Source: Diospyros lotus
Lineage: Eukaryota > Streptophyta > Magnoliopsida > Ericales > Ebenaceae
NCBI RefSeq assembly: GCF_014633365.1
Contig: NC_068346.1
Span: 13,971,030 to 14,035,029, forward strand
Length of the DNA stretch: 64,000 nt
Reading direction: 5' to 3'
Positions 36,953-48,000 of this stretch are shown in pieces. The notes beneath the pieces are model-generated. The model saw nothing but the letters and a program-made list of their open reading frames with translations, did not search any database and was not told where the DNA came from. Numbering within the stretch: the first letter of the stretch is position 1; every line of letters starts with the position of its first letter. The translations under genes were made by a program, and so were the position numbers.

Positions 36953-37333
36953 CATCATTCTAGGTACTTTACATCATTATAGGTATAGGGAAAGCGATGA
37001 CTGAATGTGAGGATAACAATATCTGATGATTGGGTAGCTAGTTGTACAGGGTGGTCCCAACTATCGATCATGGGGATGTTTTTGAGATTTTAGGGTATAA
37101 GGGATTGCTAGCCGTGTTTTGAGTGTCATGATTCCTGTGCCCAGGTTTTGTTAGAGGGTGCGTGTATGTTACCACCCCCATTATCTTTCCATTTTGTATG
37201 TATGTATATACCATGCGTTTGTTGCGCTAGTGTATTATTCCTTTTGCGTGTTGTTTCATCAGGGATTTTTGGTATCTTATCTCTCTTTTCTGAAACTCCC
37301 GTCTCTCGAGATCTCAAGGCAGGGGTTCTCACA
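36953..37333 (+). mobile_element. LTR, family B copy 2, right part
   Basis: Inverse of about 20004-20380 in copy 1; ends ...TTCTCACA followed by taagg. Compared with copy 1, about 250 bp of LTR expected between 27490 and 36953 is missing. Confidence 0.8.
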
Positions 37334-37338
37334 TAAGG

Positions 37339-39290
37339 ATTCTGATTCATCAACACCTATGTGTCTTTCACTGCGTGACACTCATGCCTAATTAATTTAT
37401 TAAAGTGGAGACAAAGAAAGATAGAACTAGAGAATAATGAAGTAGAGGCCAAGTAAAAACCTTGCCAATTTCTCATTTTCACATCAAATAGCTATACCCG
37501 ACTACCTCACATGTCCTTCAAATTTCGCGCCATGTGGAGTGCACTAAAGAGGGCGAAGACAGCATCGGGAGTTAACTCCCACCGCTAGCCAGTTGATTGT
37601 TAGTACTTCGGCTCATCAACAATTAATGTACCACCGTCATTAACACTTAATGACATATCTGAGACGCAATGGGTGCACAGTGCCAATATCAGATATAACA
37701 CTATATGGTGTGTAATTTTCTAGATTCATTGTCTGCTAGCAAATAGATAGCACCAAAACTCGTTTGGCACCGACTAATACTCCTTGACCCATCACCAGAA
37801 TCTTTCCATATCCCGGTGACAATTTGAGAGATCTTGGAAAGCGCCCAGTAGCAATCCAGGACAATATAGAAGACAATAAAGTCTAATTTCAAGTAAGCCT
37901 ATTACAGTTGACGATCATCGTATGCTATAATCTTTATGTATCCTAACATTCTAATTGAGCGATACTCATGGTATGATAAATTCACAAACTTAGTAACTAT
38001 GTGTTAGATCTTATCAATATGATTATATGACACATCAGAAAACACATTTCCTGATAATCAATTTTCCCTGACCAGGGACTATCTTGTCACACTAAGAGTA
38101 CACCACATAGGACGTTCATCTTATCAATAACAACGAGGGTGACATATCCTATCGCTGAGCACCTATCTCCATATACCAGCAATACAGAATCACAAAGATG
38201 AACATCCCTACCTCACAATTGGATGGTTTGATGTTAACAAATCTCGTACACCAATACATAAGAGTCTTAACCATCAATAACTCATACTAATCAAAGTAAT
38301 AAACTCTGTGCCAGTCCATACTTGACCAATTATAGTTCCAATCCGATTAATCTAAGGACAAAGAATTATTTAAGAAATCATGTCATCAGATAATCTTGTC
38401 ACACAATCTTAACTCCTTAAGAATAAGACCCTCAAATATGAGATTTAGGCACTTATTCATATAACAAACTAAAGAGTTTATAAATGAAGATATACTTATT
38501 TTTCATAAATATATACAAAGATACATTAAATCTATTTATTATAAACCCACTAAATGTCATCTAAATCTAGCATTAGGGCACATATCACTAAGAGCTTTAA
38601 CATGTTCAATTTCTAACAAAAGTATGTGTTATAGGCATTAAAATCCACATCACCCTAAAAAATTGTACGTCTAAATCCATCATTTCATCTATGGTTTGCC
38701 TCCTATTTTATAAGTACCACTTATCCAAGTGCCCTGAGTCGATAGCAAAATGTTCTCCCAAGAAGATGATTAGAGGCAAGATAAGGCATTGAGTGCATGC
38801 AATTTACGTGCCAGGTAAGCGATGTGTGGGGATGTGAACATGTGGCTTATGCGCTAGGAAGCAAAATAAAGAAAAATTCAAAAAATGGAAGAAATTTCTA
38901 AAAATAATTATAAATATTTTTGGGAATATACCCTGTGTTATGTTTCAATCTTAATTGTTTCTTTAAACGAGATTATAGACCAACATGTTTTAAATAAGTG
39001 ACCACTAAAGTTTATTCAATTCAATTGTTGTTTTGTTAAATAAACCTTTTAATAAAACATTAAAACCTATTTAGGGTTGACCAAATAAGAGAATGTTATA
39101 ATATTTCTATAAATGGACTACCATTAATTGAAACTTTAGGTTTGTGAAAAATGAGTTAATTAAATCAATAAAACCCCACTTATAGCGATCCAATCAAGTT
39201 TTGGAGTTTAGGTCCATCTCATCATTTATTTGTGTATGATATAAGAGGTGTAAAGAGCTCGTAACTTATTGAGTTGCTTGATGGGAGACC
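37339..39290. other. Unassigned AT-rich repeat-like sequence
   Basis: No gene is visible. On the minus strand near 38590 the text TGTGCCCTAATGC could be the start of an old LTR, but I cannot find its partner. Short reading frames (for example 37701-37892) lack any recognisable protein. Confidence 0.35.
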
Positions 39291-41667
39291 TGTAATATCC
39301 AGGAATTTTGGATCATTTTGGGAATAAGAACTTTGATAAAAATGTGAGATTTCATAGAAATTGGTATTAAAATAGCCTAAAAAAGTGATCGAATCAACTG
39401 TAGGGAGTGTCTTGGAGCCAAAATATCTAAAGAAAATGATATGGTATTGACGAGCATCTTGAGACAGGATTTATGGCATTAAAGAAAATCAGAACTGAGA
39501 TAGTTTTCAGTATAACTAAAATACAGTTGTAATTCAAGCTGAAAAAATCGAATGATTGTAAGGGATTTTTGTGAAATTAACAGAACCCTAATGAGACTCT
39601 AATTTTATGTAAAGATCAACCCTGAAGTGGTTTTGGGATGAAACAATAGCCTGATGAGGGTGCTGGGATGAAATCGTCTTTATCGAGTAATCTTGGAATT
39701 ATTAATTTTGCATTTTCAATATCGTAATGCAAATTAATTTGATGTTTGAGGATATAACTGCAATTAGAGAATTGCCCAAGAGAAATTAAGATGAAATATA
39801 AGGATTAATGAGTAAATTTCTCTTATATATATTAGTGTAATATATATATATGTATGCGGGTTAGATGCGAGGGCAAATTTGCAACATTTGAGGTACATGT
39901 TTGCAGTATTTGAGAGTATTGGGCTGAGAAATTGTAGAGAATTTGGGAGAAATGTCCGGAGAGAGAGTGGTGGCCAAGGCAATTTGAGTCGGTGCTTAGC
40001 CTATAAATAAGAGAAAGAAATGGAAGAAATGAAGCAAAATGGAAATGAAAATAAGCAGTAGGCATGGTCTAGAGTTGCAGAGAAAGAGTGGCCATGAGTT
40101 GCAGTGCAAATCGGAGAAAGGTCGTGGGTGGACGGCAACTGTGATGGTGGCCGGTGAGCAACGACTTTGGTCACGAAGCAGCAAGCTAGGAGGTGGTCGG
40201 CGACTGGTTTAACAGCAATGAGGCTATCATTGCAGAGGCTAGGCAGCAACAGCGACGGTCGGAGCAGCCGTGATGATGGCGCAAAAGCATGTGATGGCGA
40301 CCAGAGAGAGAGGTAGCAAGGCTGGCGGTGCAGCGACGTGCGCAGGCTGTTCGTGCGTGCAGGAGGAGAAAAGGAGGAAGAAGAAAAGAAAAAAAAGAAA
40401 AAAGAAAAAAGAAAAAGAAAAGGAGGAAAAATTAGAGGAAATTCTGAAAAATTTCCAGAAAATCTAGAAAAATATTTTGGGAACTATTTTGGAGAAAAGT
40501 TTTTGAAATTATTTAAGAAATATTTATTGTGCAATTTCGAAGAAAACAAGGTTTATGAAAAATAGAGAAAATAAGAAAAAATAGAGAAAATTGTGGAAAA
40601 ATTAGAAAAAATTAGATATTGATTTTCCTTGGAAAATATTGGCCAGGAGATGATTCAGCCAAGAAGTTTGATGTTTTGCAAGACTTTCAAGGCTGACACA
40701 CATTTTGAGGCATAACAAATTTTTGTTCAAGGTGAGTGATTTTATCCCAAAACTTATGTGTTATGTTTTACCTATATTGAGCATGATATTTATGATGGTT
40801 GCTAAATCATATGTAATTTATGCACATCTTGTCATATCTGTACATATATCGTTGCATTGGTAATCATAATTTTTCATTGGCATGATATTGTTGGTAGGGG
40901 TTGTTAGGTTTGAATAACAATGGCACCAACACCGGTGAATTGGGTTGTTTTAAAAAATTTGATTGAACCTGAAAATCTTTTTGATGAAAAACGAGATTTT
41001 GGAGCAAGCAAGAATTATTAAAATACTTGGAATAATAAATGAAAGAAAAAGCACAAGCAAAGAATATACACAACAATATATAGTGGCTCGGCTTAAACCA
41101 AGCCTAATCCACTACCTTCACCAAGGATTTTTCAATCAATCCACTAAAAACCTTCTATCTCTCCGGACAGGCCCTCTAGCAACAAGCTATGAAATTACAA
41201 CATTTTACTTAGACAAGCAAGCCCTCTAGCAACAAGCTAGGTATTTCAACCCCTTACTTCAATAAGCAAGTCCTCTAGCACAACAAGCTATGAATCAAAA
41301 TCCTCCTACAAACAATGTAGGCCATCTAGCAAAATAAGTTAGGAAAAATACAAAGAGATACAAGATAAGAGAGGATCTGAGAAACAATATTCTCAGTTAC
41401 AAATTTTCTAAAAAATAAAGACAAGACTTGATAATGAATTTAACAAAATGAATACAAAGTCTTGGAAAAACTAAATATACCAATGAAGCACAATAATGAG
41501 TTTAGCATTTGGGAGCTTGTAATGTAATCTCTTGGTTGATTTGAATCACCCATTTGTCTTGTATTTATAATGCTATGAGAGCCCATTCACGAATCTTGTT
41601 GTTGGTAGTGGAAAACCACTTTGGGTGAGTGAAAAAACTAGCCGTTAGGGGATTCTGTGATATAAAC

Positions 41668-41900
41668 GGTCGACAGATGCAAGGCATTGGTCGATAGATC
41701 ATTTGAGACTGTCGACAGTTCCTTGTGCAAGCATTCTGACGGTCGATAGATGCATAGGCATCGGTTGACAGATGGCTTGCTCACCATAGAAGCATCAAGG
41801 ATTAGCATTTTGTCGGTTGATAGATGCAAGAGCATCGGTCTACAGATTCATAAAAAATATAAGGTCGGTCGATAGATGTTGAGGTATCTGTTGACAGATG
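41668..41900 (+). repeat. Interspersed 12-mer repeat, ggtcgayagatg type
   Basis: At least nine variants of ggtcgacagatg or ggttgatagatg occur in 233 bp (41668, about 41690, 41711, 41740, 41763, 41815, 41838, 41866, 41889). Spacing is irregular (17 to 50 bp), unlike a normal tandem array. Many are preceded by gcat or tgca. Confidence 0.7.
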
Positions 41901-42670
41901 AAGCCATTCTTCAAAACATGCATATATTACAACTTATTTATATTTCTTTAGTTTAAGTAAATGTCACCCCCCATTTGGATTCATTAAAAATGTCTAAAAA
42001 ATCAAAATTCAAAACAATAAGAAAGTAGAATTTGAGTTTTAGTACAAATTTAGGATTTTGCGATTTTACCACCTCCAAAATATACACTTTCTATTTCTTA
42101 AAAAATTCATTAAAAATCATTTTAACACCAATAGATATTAGCTATTGAAATACCGGGGGATAGTTTTCTAAGAAGAAAATATTTTTTTATATGTTTCCTT
42201 ATAAGGCGTTAACATTCCAGATTTAGAAAAATATTGAAACCTTATCAAAAGGAGTTTCGAAACATGATGCATGAACTAAAGGATTTTTCAGACATTTGAA
42301 TTTCGGGCTAAAACCTTTCATGCATGTTTCAAAATTTGAAAAACTTATTTCAACATAAATGATTTTTCATACTTTTCATCAAACACATTTATATTTTAGT
42401 TGGTCTTTTGCCTTAGAACAACTTTAGCTCTATATTGACCAACGACTTCAAAGCTAATTTGAAAATCATTTTAGGAGATTCTCTTAAGACTAAATACTTG
42501 ACTTTGCAAATCTTCAACTAATATAGAAAATCATAAATTATTTTGGTTTTCATTTTAACCAAGCACTTGAAATTGATTTTTATTGAAAACCATAAACTTG
42601 ACTCATGACTTGGGGATTAAAATCATTTATTTATTTTTCATCATCAAAATTAAATAGAAGAGTAAAACAT

Positions 42671-43066
42671 CAGGGGTGAGCAAAAATTCGAGTAAACTGA
42701 ACTAACCGAACCGACAAGTTCGGTCGGTTCGGTTCGATTTTTTACCGGTAGTGGTTTGGTTTTTTTTTTTTTTTCAAGATCTTTCGGTTATTTGGTTCAA
42801 TTTTTTTGGTATTATTAACTAAAAAACCAAATCGAACTAATAAACCAACCTTTTTTTATTAGGTTCGATTCAGTTTTTTGGTAAAAATTTCAATTCGATT
42901 TTCAGTTTGGTTACAATGTCTCAAAATTCGGTTAGTTCGATTTCGATTATTTCGGTTAGTTTAGATGATTCGGTTGGTTCAGTTCGGTTATATACCTCAA
43001 TTCGGTTCGATTCGGTTAGTAATTTTTAATCAGTTCAGTTCAGTTATAATCGATTACACGCTCCTA
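42671..43066. mobile_element. MITE-like unit of degenerate cggtt repeats with inverted ends
   Basis: The left end, CAGGGGTGAGCAAAAATTCG and on to aaactgaactaaccgaaccg, aligns with the inverse of the right end (TAGGAGCGTGTAATCG and on to aactgaactgaactg). Between them are dozens of degenerate cggttcggtt units. This is a widespread plant hAT-MITE type. Its left side does not carry the attgttgg duplication, which lies at 40887 instead. Confidence 0.6.
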
Positions 43067-43890
43067 ATTGTTGGCATATCGATATTTGTGTTAATATGGG
43101 ATGACGCCCTAATAGTGTAATTCCCCAAGGGTATTGATGGAACAACATTAGGAGTACCTCATAAATAGGTCGAGATTACTGTCTAGGATTTCGTGTTGGG
43201 TTGGATGGCTAGGGAAGTTATACTAGGGCATATGTTTGTTTATGTCGTTGCACCATGCATTCATGTATCTGTATTTAAACACTCACTAGAAGGTTCATCT
43301 TTTAATTAGGCTATGCCCTTGAAACATTCAAACGTTCCAATTGGGACTTGCAGTATAGGCATGGAAGTGGTTGAGATGTGATGACACATGATGACGTGTT
43401 TGATAGATTTGGTGATTTATTCTAGTATTTGCTCTGTTATAATGATTCAGGTTATGTTTTAGTCATGTTGAGAAACTTATGTTTCATTGATAATTAGTCT
43501 TGTTAAATATAAGAATGTCATGCATTACGAATGATGTTTGAGATTTGATCATGTAATACTATTATGGTTTAATGTTATTTGAGGTATCATTTGATTATAT
43601 CCGAGGCATTCATTTGTTATATTTGAGAAATAAATCTCCATGTATTTAAGTATTTGAAGATACTATGGTACAATTTTTCATGTTATGAATAAAGTGAATT
43701 CGATTATGTACCATATCAAGTTTCGATCTAGTTTTCGCATTTGTGATGATTACCTGTTTTAACTTATTAATTATTGTTTTGGTATGCTAAGAAGGTAAAA
43801 TAGAATTGTCAAGAAATAATTTATATTGAAAAAAAAATATATTTCTAAAATTTTATGAGTTATTTAACGTCGAAAAAGCGGGGCGAGACC

Positions 43891-44969
43891 TACTAAGGAG
43901 AGACCCTTGGGTTAGGTCATTTTCCTCAATCCTAGATATAATTTTCCATATAAATAGAAAATCATGGTGGTTTACCCCATTAAGAACTACCTTACAAATA
44001 TTGGAGAAGAAAAATAAGCATTTAGTTAGAACATGTAAATCTCCTAGTGATGTTTTGATCTATCAATATAAGATTCATATGATTGTGAATTTCAATATTT
44101 CTTTAATTCACTTCTGTTTGTGTATTCTATTTTTAATATTACATAACATATTGCATCTAATAATTTTTTCTCACATAATCAAACTATTTTAACTAATCAT
44201 GTATCACGTGATTTAATAAAAGTCACTAAAACCTTATTATGCATAACTTTATTTTTAATTTTATTTTTTTTATATAATTACGTATTCATTTTAACTATCT
44301 TATCTTCACGGGACTTATATTTTTTCCTTCTTGGTGTCTTTAGTACCCGACATTCTATACCACATAATGAAATTAGTATTATAATTGTGTTACAAAATTT
44401 TATTTTGAACTTCAATGAAATCTTATTATAATGCCAAATTTTGGATGAATGAAACATTTTATTTTTAGCGTCCTACAATAATTCTATGAATGACATCTCC
44501 ATTCATCTTTTCGTCATTTTCTATAATTGATGAAAGATTTCTAATATGCTAAAGTTAAACTTCATAATTGATTAAAGTTTTATCATAACATTACACACAT
44601 TTTTCATACACTTTATTTGTAATATGCTAAAGTTAAAATCTTTTATATTCTAAAGCATTATTTCACATCTCAAATTCAGTATTTCTTTATTTCAAAATAA
44701 TTTTTGATCAGGATGGAATCAAATTTTTTGAAAATCTCTCCATAGTCCAGAGTCCATAATCCATAGTCCATACCCAAGCTCACCCAAAAGATCTAGTCGG
44801 ACTCAGACGAGACAGCAGCGCCCCCGGTGACTATGGAGCTTCACCGGCATCAGTCAATGTATGAGCTGACCAAGACGAGAGTTTGACTAATCGCCGTTAG
44901 AAACCAAGACGGATCATTTCCCAATAACCACCACTCTCTACCTTTCGCCGTCTAAAAGTCACTCGCACC
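43891..44969. other. Region upstream of RGS1
   Basis: AT-rich to about 44730, with no gene seen. A small direct repeat (ccatagtccagagtccata / ccatagtccata) sits at 44742-44772. From 44780 the sequence becomes GC-richer and is the likely promoter and 5' untranslated region of RGS1. Confidence 0.5.
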
Positions 44970-45029
44970 ATGTATCTATGCGTATATACATACCTGTATA
45001 TTGGGCGTACCCAAGGGTGGAAACTGTGA
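44970..45029 (+). promoter_or_regulatory. Possible uORF and in-frame upstream start before RGS1
   Basis: An ATG at 44970 opens a 19-codon frame whose TGA overlaps the RGS1 start by one base (TGATG at 45027-45031). A second ATG at 44978 is in frame with RGS1 and would add 17 residues. A TATA-like gtatatac at 44981 could instead place the transcription start after both. Conservation of MASxC...GGCPxDY at the N-terminus supports the start at 45029. Confidence 0.4.
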
Positions 45030-48000
45030 TGGCCAGCTGCGCCGTGGAAGGAGGCTGCCCTACCGATTACATCGCCATCTCCATCTCCCTCATCTCCCTC
45101 ATCTTGTACTTTTTCTCGTTAATTTCTTATTTCGCGTCTCTACTTTTACTTGTCTTGATTTGCTAGGTTTTTTATACGCTATGGTGTTTGATTTCAAATG
45201 GGTATTACTTGTAAGTTTGTTTAATGAATGCCCATTTCGGTGGATTTTTTTGTTTGATCTCGGTGAATTAGAGTTTAGCATAGAATTTTGCAGATCAGCT
45301 ATTTGTGATGCATATTTATCTTCACAGCTGCTTGGCAGTTCTTTGCTTTGGAACAAAATCAAGCTGGGATTTTTGTTTTTCTTATTGTTTTCATACGTGA
45401 AGCATTTTTTTTTTTCCCTAAACATTATTTATTGTCATTTTAAGATGGTTTGGTTGTGTTACAAAAATACCAATAGAGGCTCATTTGAAAAAGAGTGAAT
45501 GAAGTTGAATAAGTATTTAGGAAAAGAGGGACAGAGAACCAAGAAAAAGCGTGGTGGGAGACACTTAGGTTGGTATTAGCTACAAGGGCCTTATAGAAGA
45601 TAAGGCCATAGATAGAAAATATTAGAGAGCTATGATTTACATAGCCAAGCTCACGTAGTGGGATAAAGGCTTGATATTGTATACTTTATTATCACTGCTT
45701 AGGCCTTTTTGGAGGGTGAATGTGCCCCATTTTGTTAATTGACCTCTTCTTTCAGGCTTCTCACACGGTCAACCTTACCATGTCTAATTCACAAGGTTTC
45801 TAGGCCTAAAGGCAGCAGTTTTTGGCTTCCTGCAATTCAAGTTTTTGCCAGCTTCAACCTTCTGCTGTCAATTGTGGTAGAATTGCATTTCTATAGCTGG
45901 ATCCACTTTATGTTCTTTTTATAGGCTACAGAACAAATAGAACTCAGGCGTTGCTACATAAATGATATATGCAGATGTCCGTAAACTTCCTGAAATTCAG
46001 AAAAAGGCATTGGTGGCAATCTTGCTACACTTGGGCAGGTTTATATTCCCTTGTTTTCTCTAAAAAAATTTCAATAGTTTTTTTGTCCTCTTCTGGCTTT
46101 TCTTGTTTGTGCTTTGCACTTTGTATTGAATAATTATCTGCTCCAAATGTTGGTTTGTTAAGGAAATTTTTCTTTACAGTATGGTTTGAAGGTCCTCTTG
46201 GATTTGGTTTGTTACTGAGCTGCCGCATTGTCCAAGCTTCACAACTGTATTACATATTTGCGAGGTAAGGCAGCATTTGGTACGACAATGTGCAGGATGA
46301 TAACATTGTCTGGTGCAAATCATATTGGTCATTCCCAACGTTCAGTTTCTTTGGTTATTGCTTGATGCTTCATATGGTAGCTGATTACAAATTGATAGTA
46401 GCAAATGAGAACAGAGTGGATTTTGTGTATTTGGTACAGTAAGATTCTTGAAGGCTGGGGCAGATCCAAGAATTTGCTTTAGGGGTGCCATCCATGTTCA
46501 AAAGCTATTAAATCATGCTAATTTACTAAGAATATACAAGAAATTTAAAGGCAAACCTCATAAATTTCAATTGAAATGATTTTTCTTTAGAGAAAATATT
46601 TTGTGTAGCATGATAATCAGGCATCTACTTTATTTCTAAGTTTCGCATGGAATTCTTTGTAAGACTCATTTAGATCTCATATTTTGAAAATTACTTCATG
46701 CTTTCCTTCTTGTTGAAGGTCTTGAATATATGCCCATTTATCTTCCTCATTTAAATCTAGTTTATTCTATTTCTCCTCTCAAAGAAAGCACAGTAGACTA
46801 TGTTTATGTAGCGTAGGTGTGCATTCATTTTATAAATTTTTTTAGAGGCTGTGTTGTGCGAGAGAAGCACAATAAAGGCTCACAAACACAAACCCCAGAA
46901 AATATAAACTTTCGATAGGACTGGAAAATTAAAGAACTCCCAACACAATCATGGAAAACATGTAGAAGATTCACGAAACAGGAACATAAACAACCAGAAA
47001 AATAAATAACGCAAAGGGGGCACGGATTTTTACCGTGGTTCACCCAAAATGGGCTACGTTCACGTTGAGCTCAAGCGAGAAGAGCTCACTGCACTATGAA
47101 AGTGAGGATTACACCGATTCACAACATCATACAAGGTTCTCTGTACATCACTAGCTTGCGAACAAAAACGGACCCAATGACCACAAAATCAAGATCACAG
47201 GTCAACCTATCAAGCTAGTGAACGAAGAGAATATACAGAGGATAAAAATGGAGACGAAAAGAATTACACAGAACCCTCACTCAGAGGGAACCCTCCCGAA
47301 CCCTCGGCCAAGAGACAAACGCACAATGAAACCCTAACCCCCCTTTTTACTCTCACCTTTTCGTCTGCTGGTTCACATCCCGAGGAGAAAATAAAAGCAA
47401 CGATTGAAGGCTGAGATTGCTCCTCATAAAGTATGCACAGAAGGTTGAGATTCAATCCTGCATCACGATTGATTATTCCAACAGAATTGATCAGTGGCAG
47501 GGAAAGCAATTGGGCAGGAGGATAATCGGACGCAATCAAGGAAGGGAAGGATGATGCCATGCGTTACCATCCAGCAGGGCCAAATGGCAGCCTGCGGTTG
47601 CCACACGAGGCTTACCCATCCGCTTAAGAAGAACGGCACCGTTTGGTGCTTCACCTTTAACAATCTCCACCTTGAAGCATCAAACCATTTGGAGAACCCT
47701 CTTCCTATCAAAGTGCAGCATGCTACGATTCTCACCTTCACAACTCTGGTTGACAGATCAACCTACTCCAACATGCAGCAAGTCCAAGCAATGCTTGAAC
47801 TTGGTTGCAGTTAGAGTTTTTGTCCCCATATCAGCTGGGTTATCTTCTGTAGGCACCTTCAAAATGCTCACAGTGCCATTAGCTATTAAATCTCTAACAT
47901 AATGATACCTTACCTCAACATGCTTTGTTCGTTCATGATATACCGGGTTCTTGGAGAGGTGGATGACACTTTGACTGTCTGAGAACACAGTCAATTTGCT

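Larger units (their letters stand above)
40895..43066. mobile_element. 2.2-kb insert with an 8-bp target duplication (hAT-like, unclassified)
   Basis: Flanked by attgttgg at 40887-40894 and 43067-43074, a perfect 8-bp repeat. LTR sequence becomes continuous if the insert and one repeat are removed. Ends are TAGGGGTTGTTA on the left and, inverted, TAGGAGCGTGTA on the right (about eight of twelve match). There is no transposase frame. The left 600 bp (41050-41350) resembles text found in some plant LTRs, so the insert may be composite. Its right 400 bp forms its own inverted-repeat unit (see 42671-43066). Confidence 0.6.
39291..43885 (+). mobile_element. Solo LTR, family D (relative of family A), with nested insert
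   Basis: Starts TGTAATATCC and ends near aaaaagcggggcg, the family A end text. It is flanked by the perfect duplication agacc (39286-39290 and 43886-43890). Blocks shared with family A in inverse orientation include the segment at 39360-39640 and the post-leader region at 40730-40890. It holds a purine-rich leader (40365-40440) that reads as poly-Lys/Glu in any frame and is not a gene. An insert at 40895-43066 interrupts it. Confidence 0.8.

Noticed and set aside
40270..40565. Lys/Glu-rich plus-strand frames
   Set aside because: Purine-rich leader of an LTR; low complexity in every frame.
41668..41900. CRISPR-like array
   Set aside because: Plant nuclear context, irregular spacing, degenerate 12-mers and no cas genes.
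44001..44192. 63-codon frame upstream of RGS1
   Set aside because: AT-rich, hydrophobic low-complexity translation and no splice or promoter support.
44978..45166. RGS1 start at 44978
   Set aside because: Adds 17 residues not known in the family; the conserved N-terminus begins at 45029. Kept as a possibility in the findings.
47264..47560. 98-codon frame also present at 52438-52734
   Set aside because: Identical position in both LTRs of the same copia element; not a gene family.
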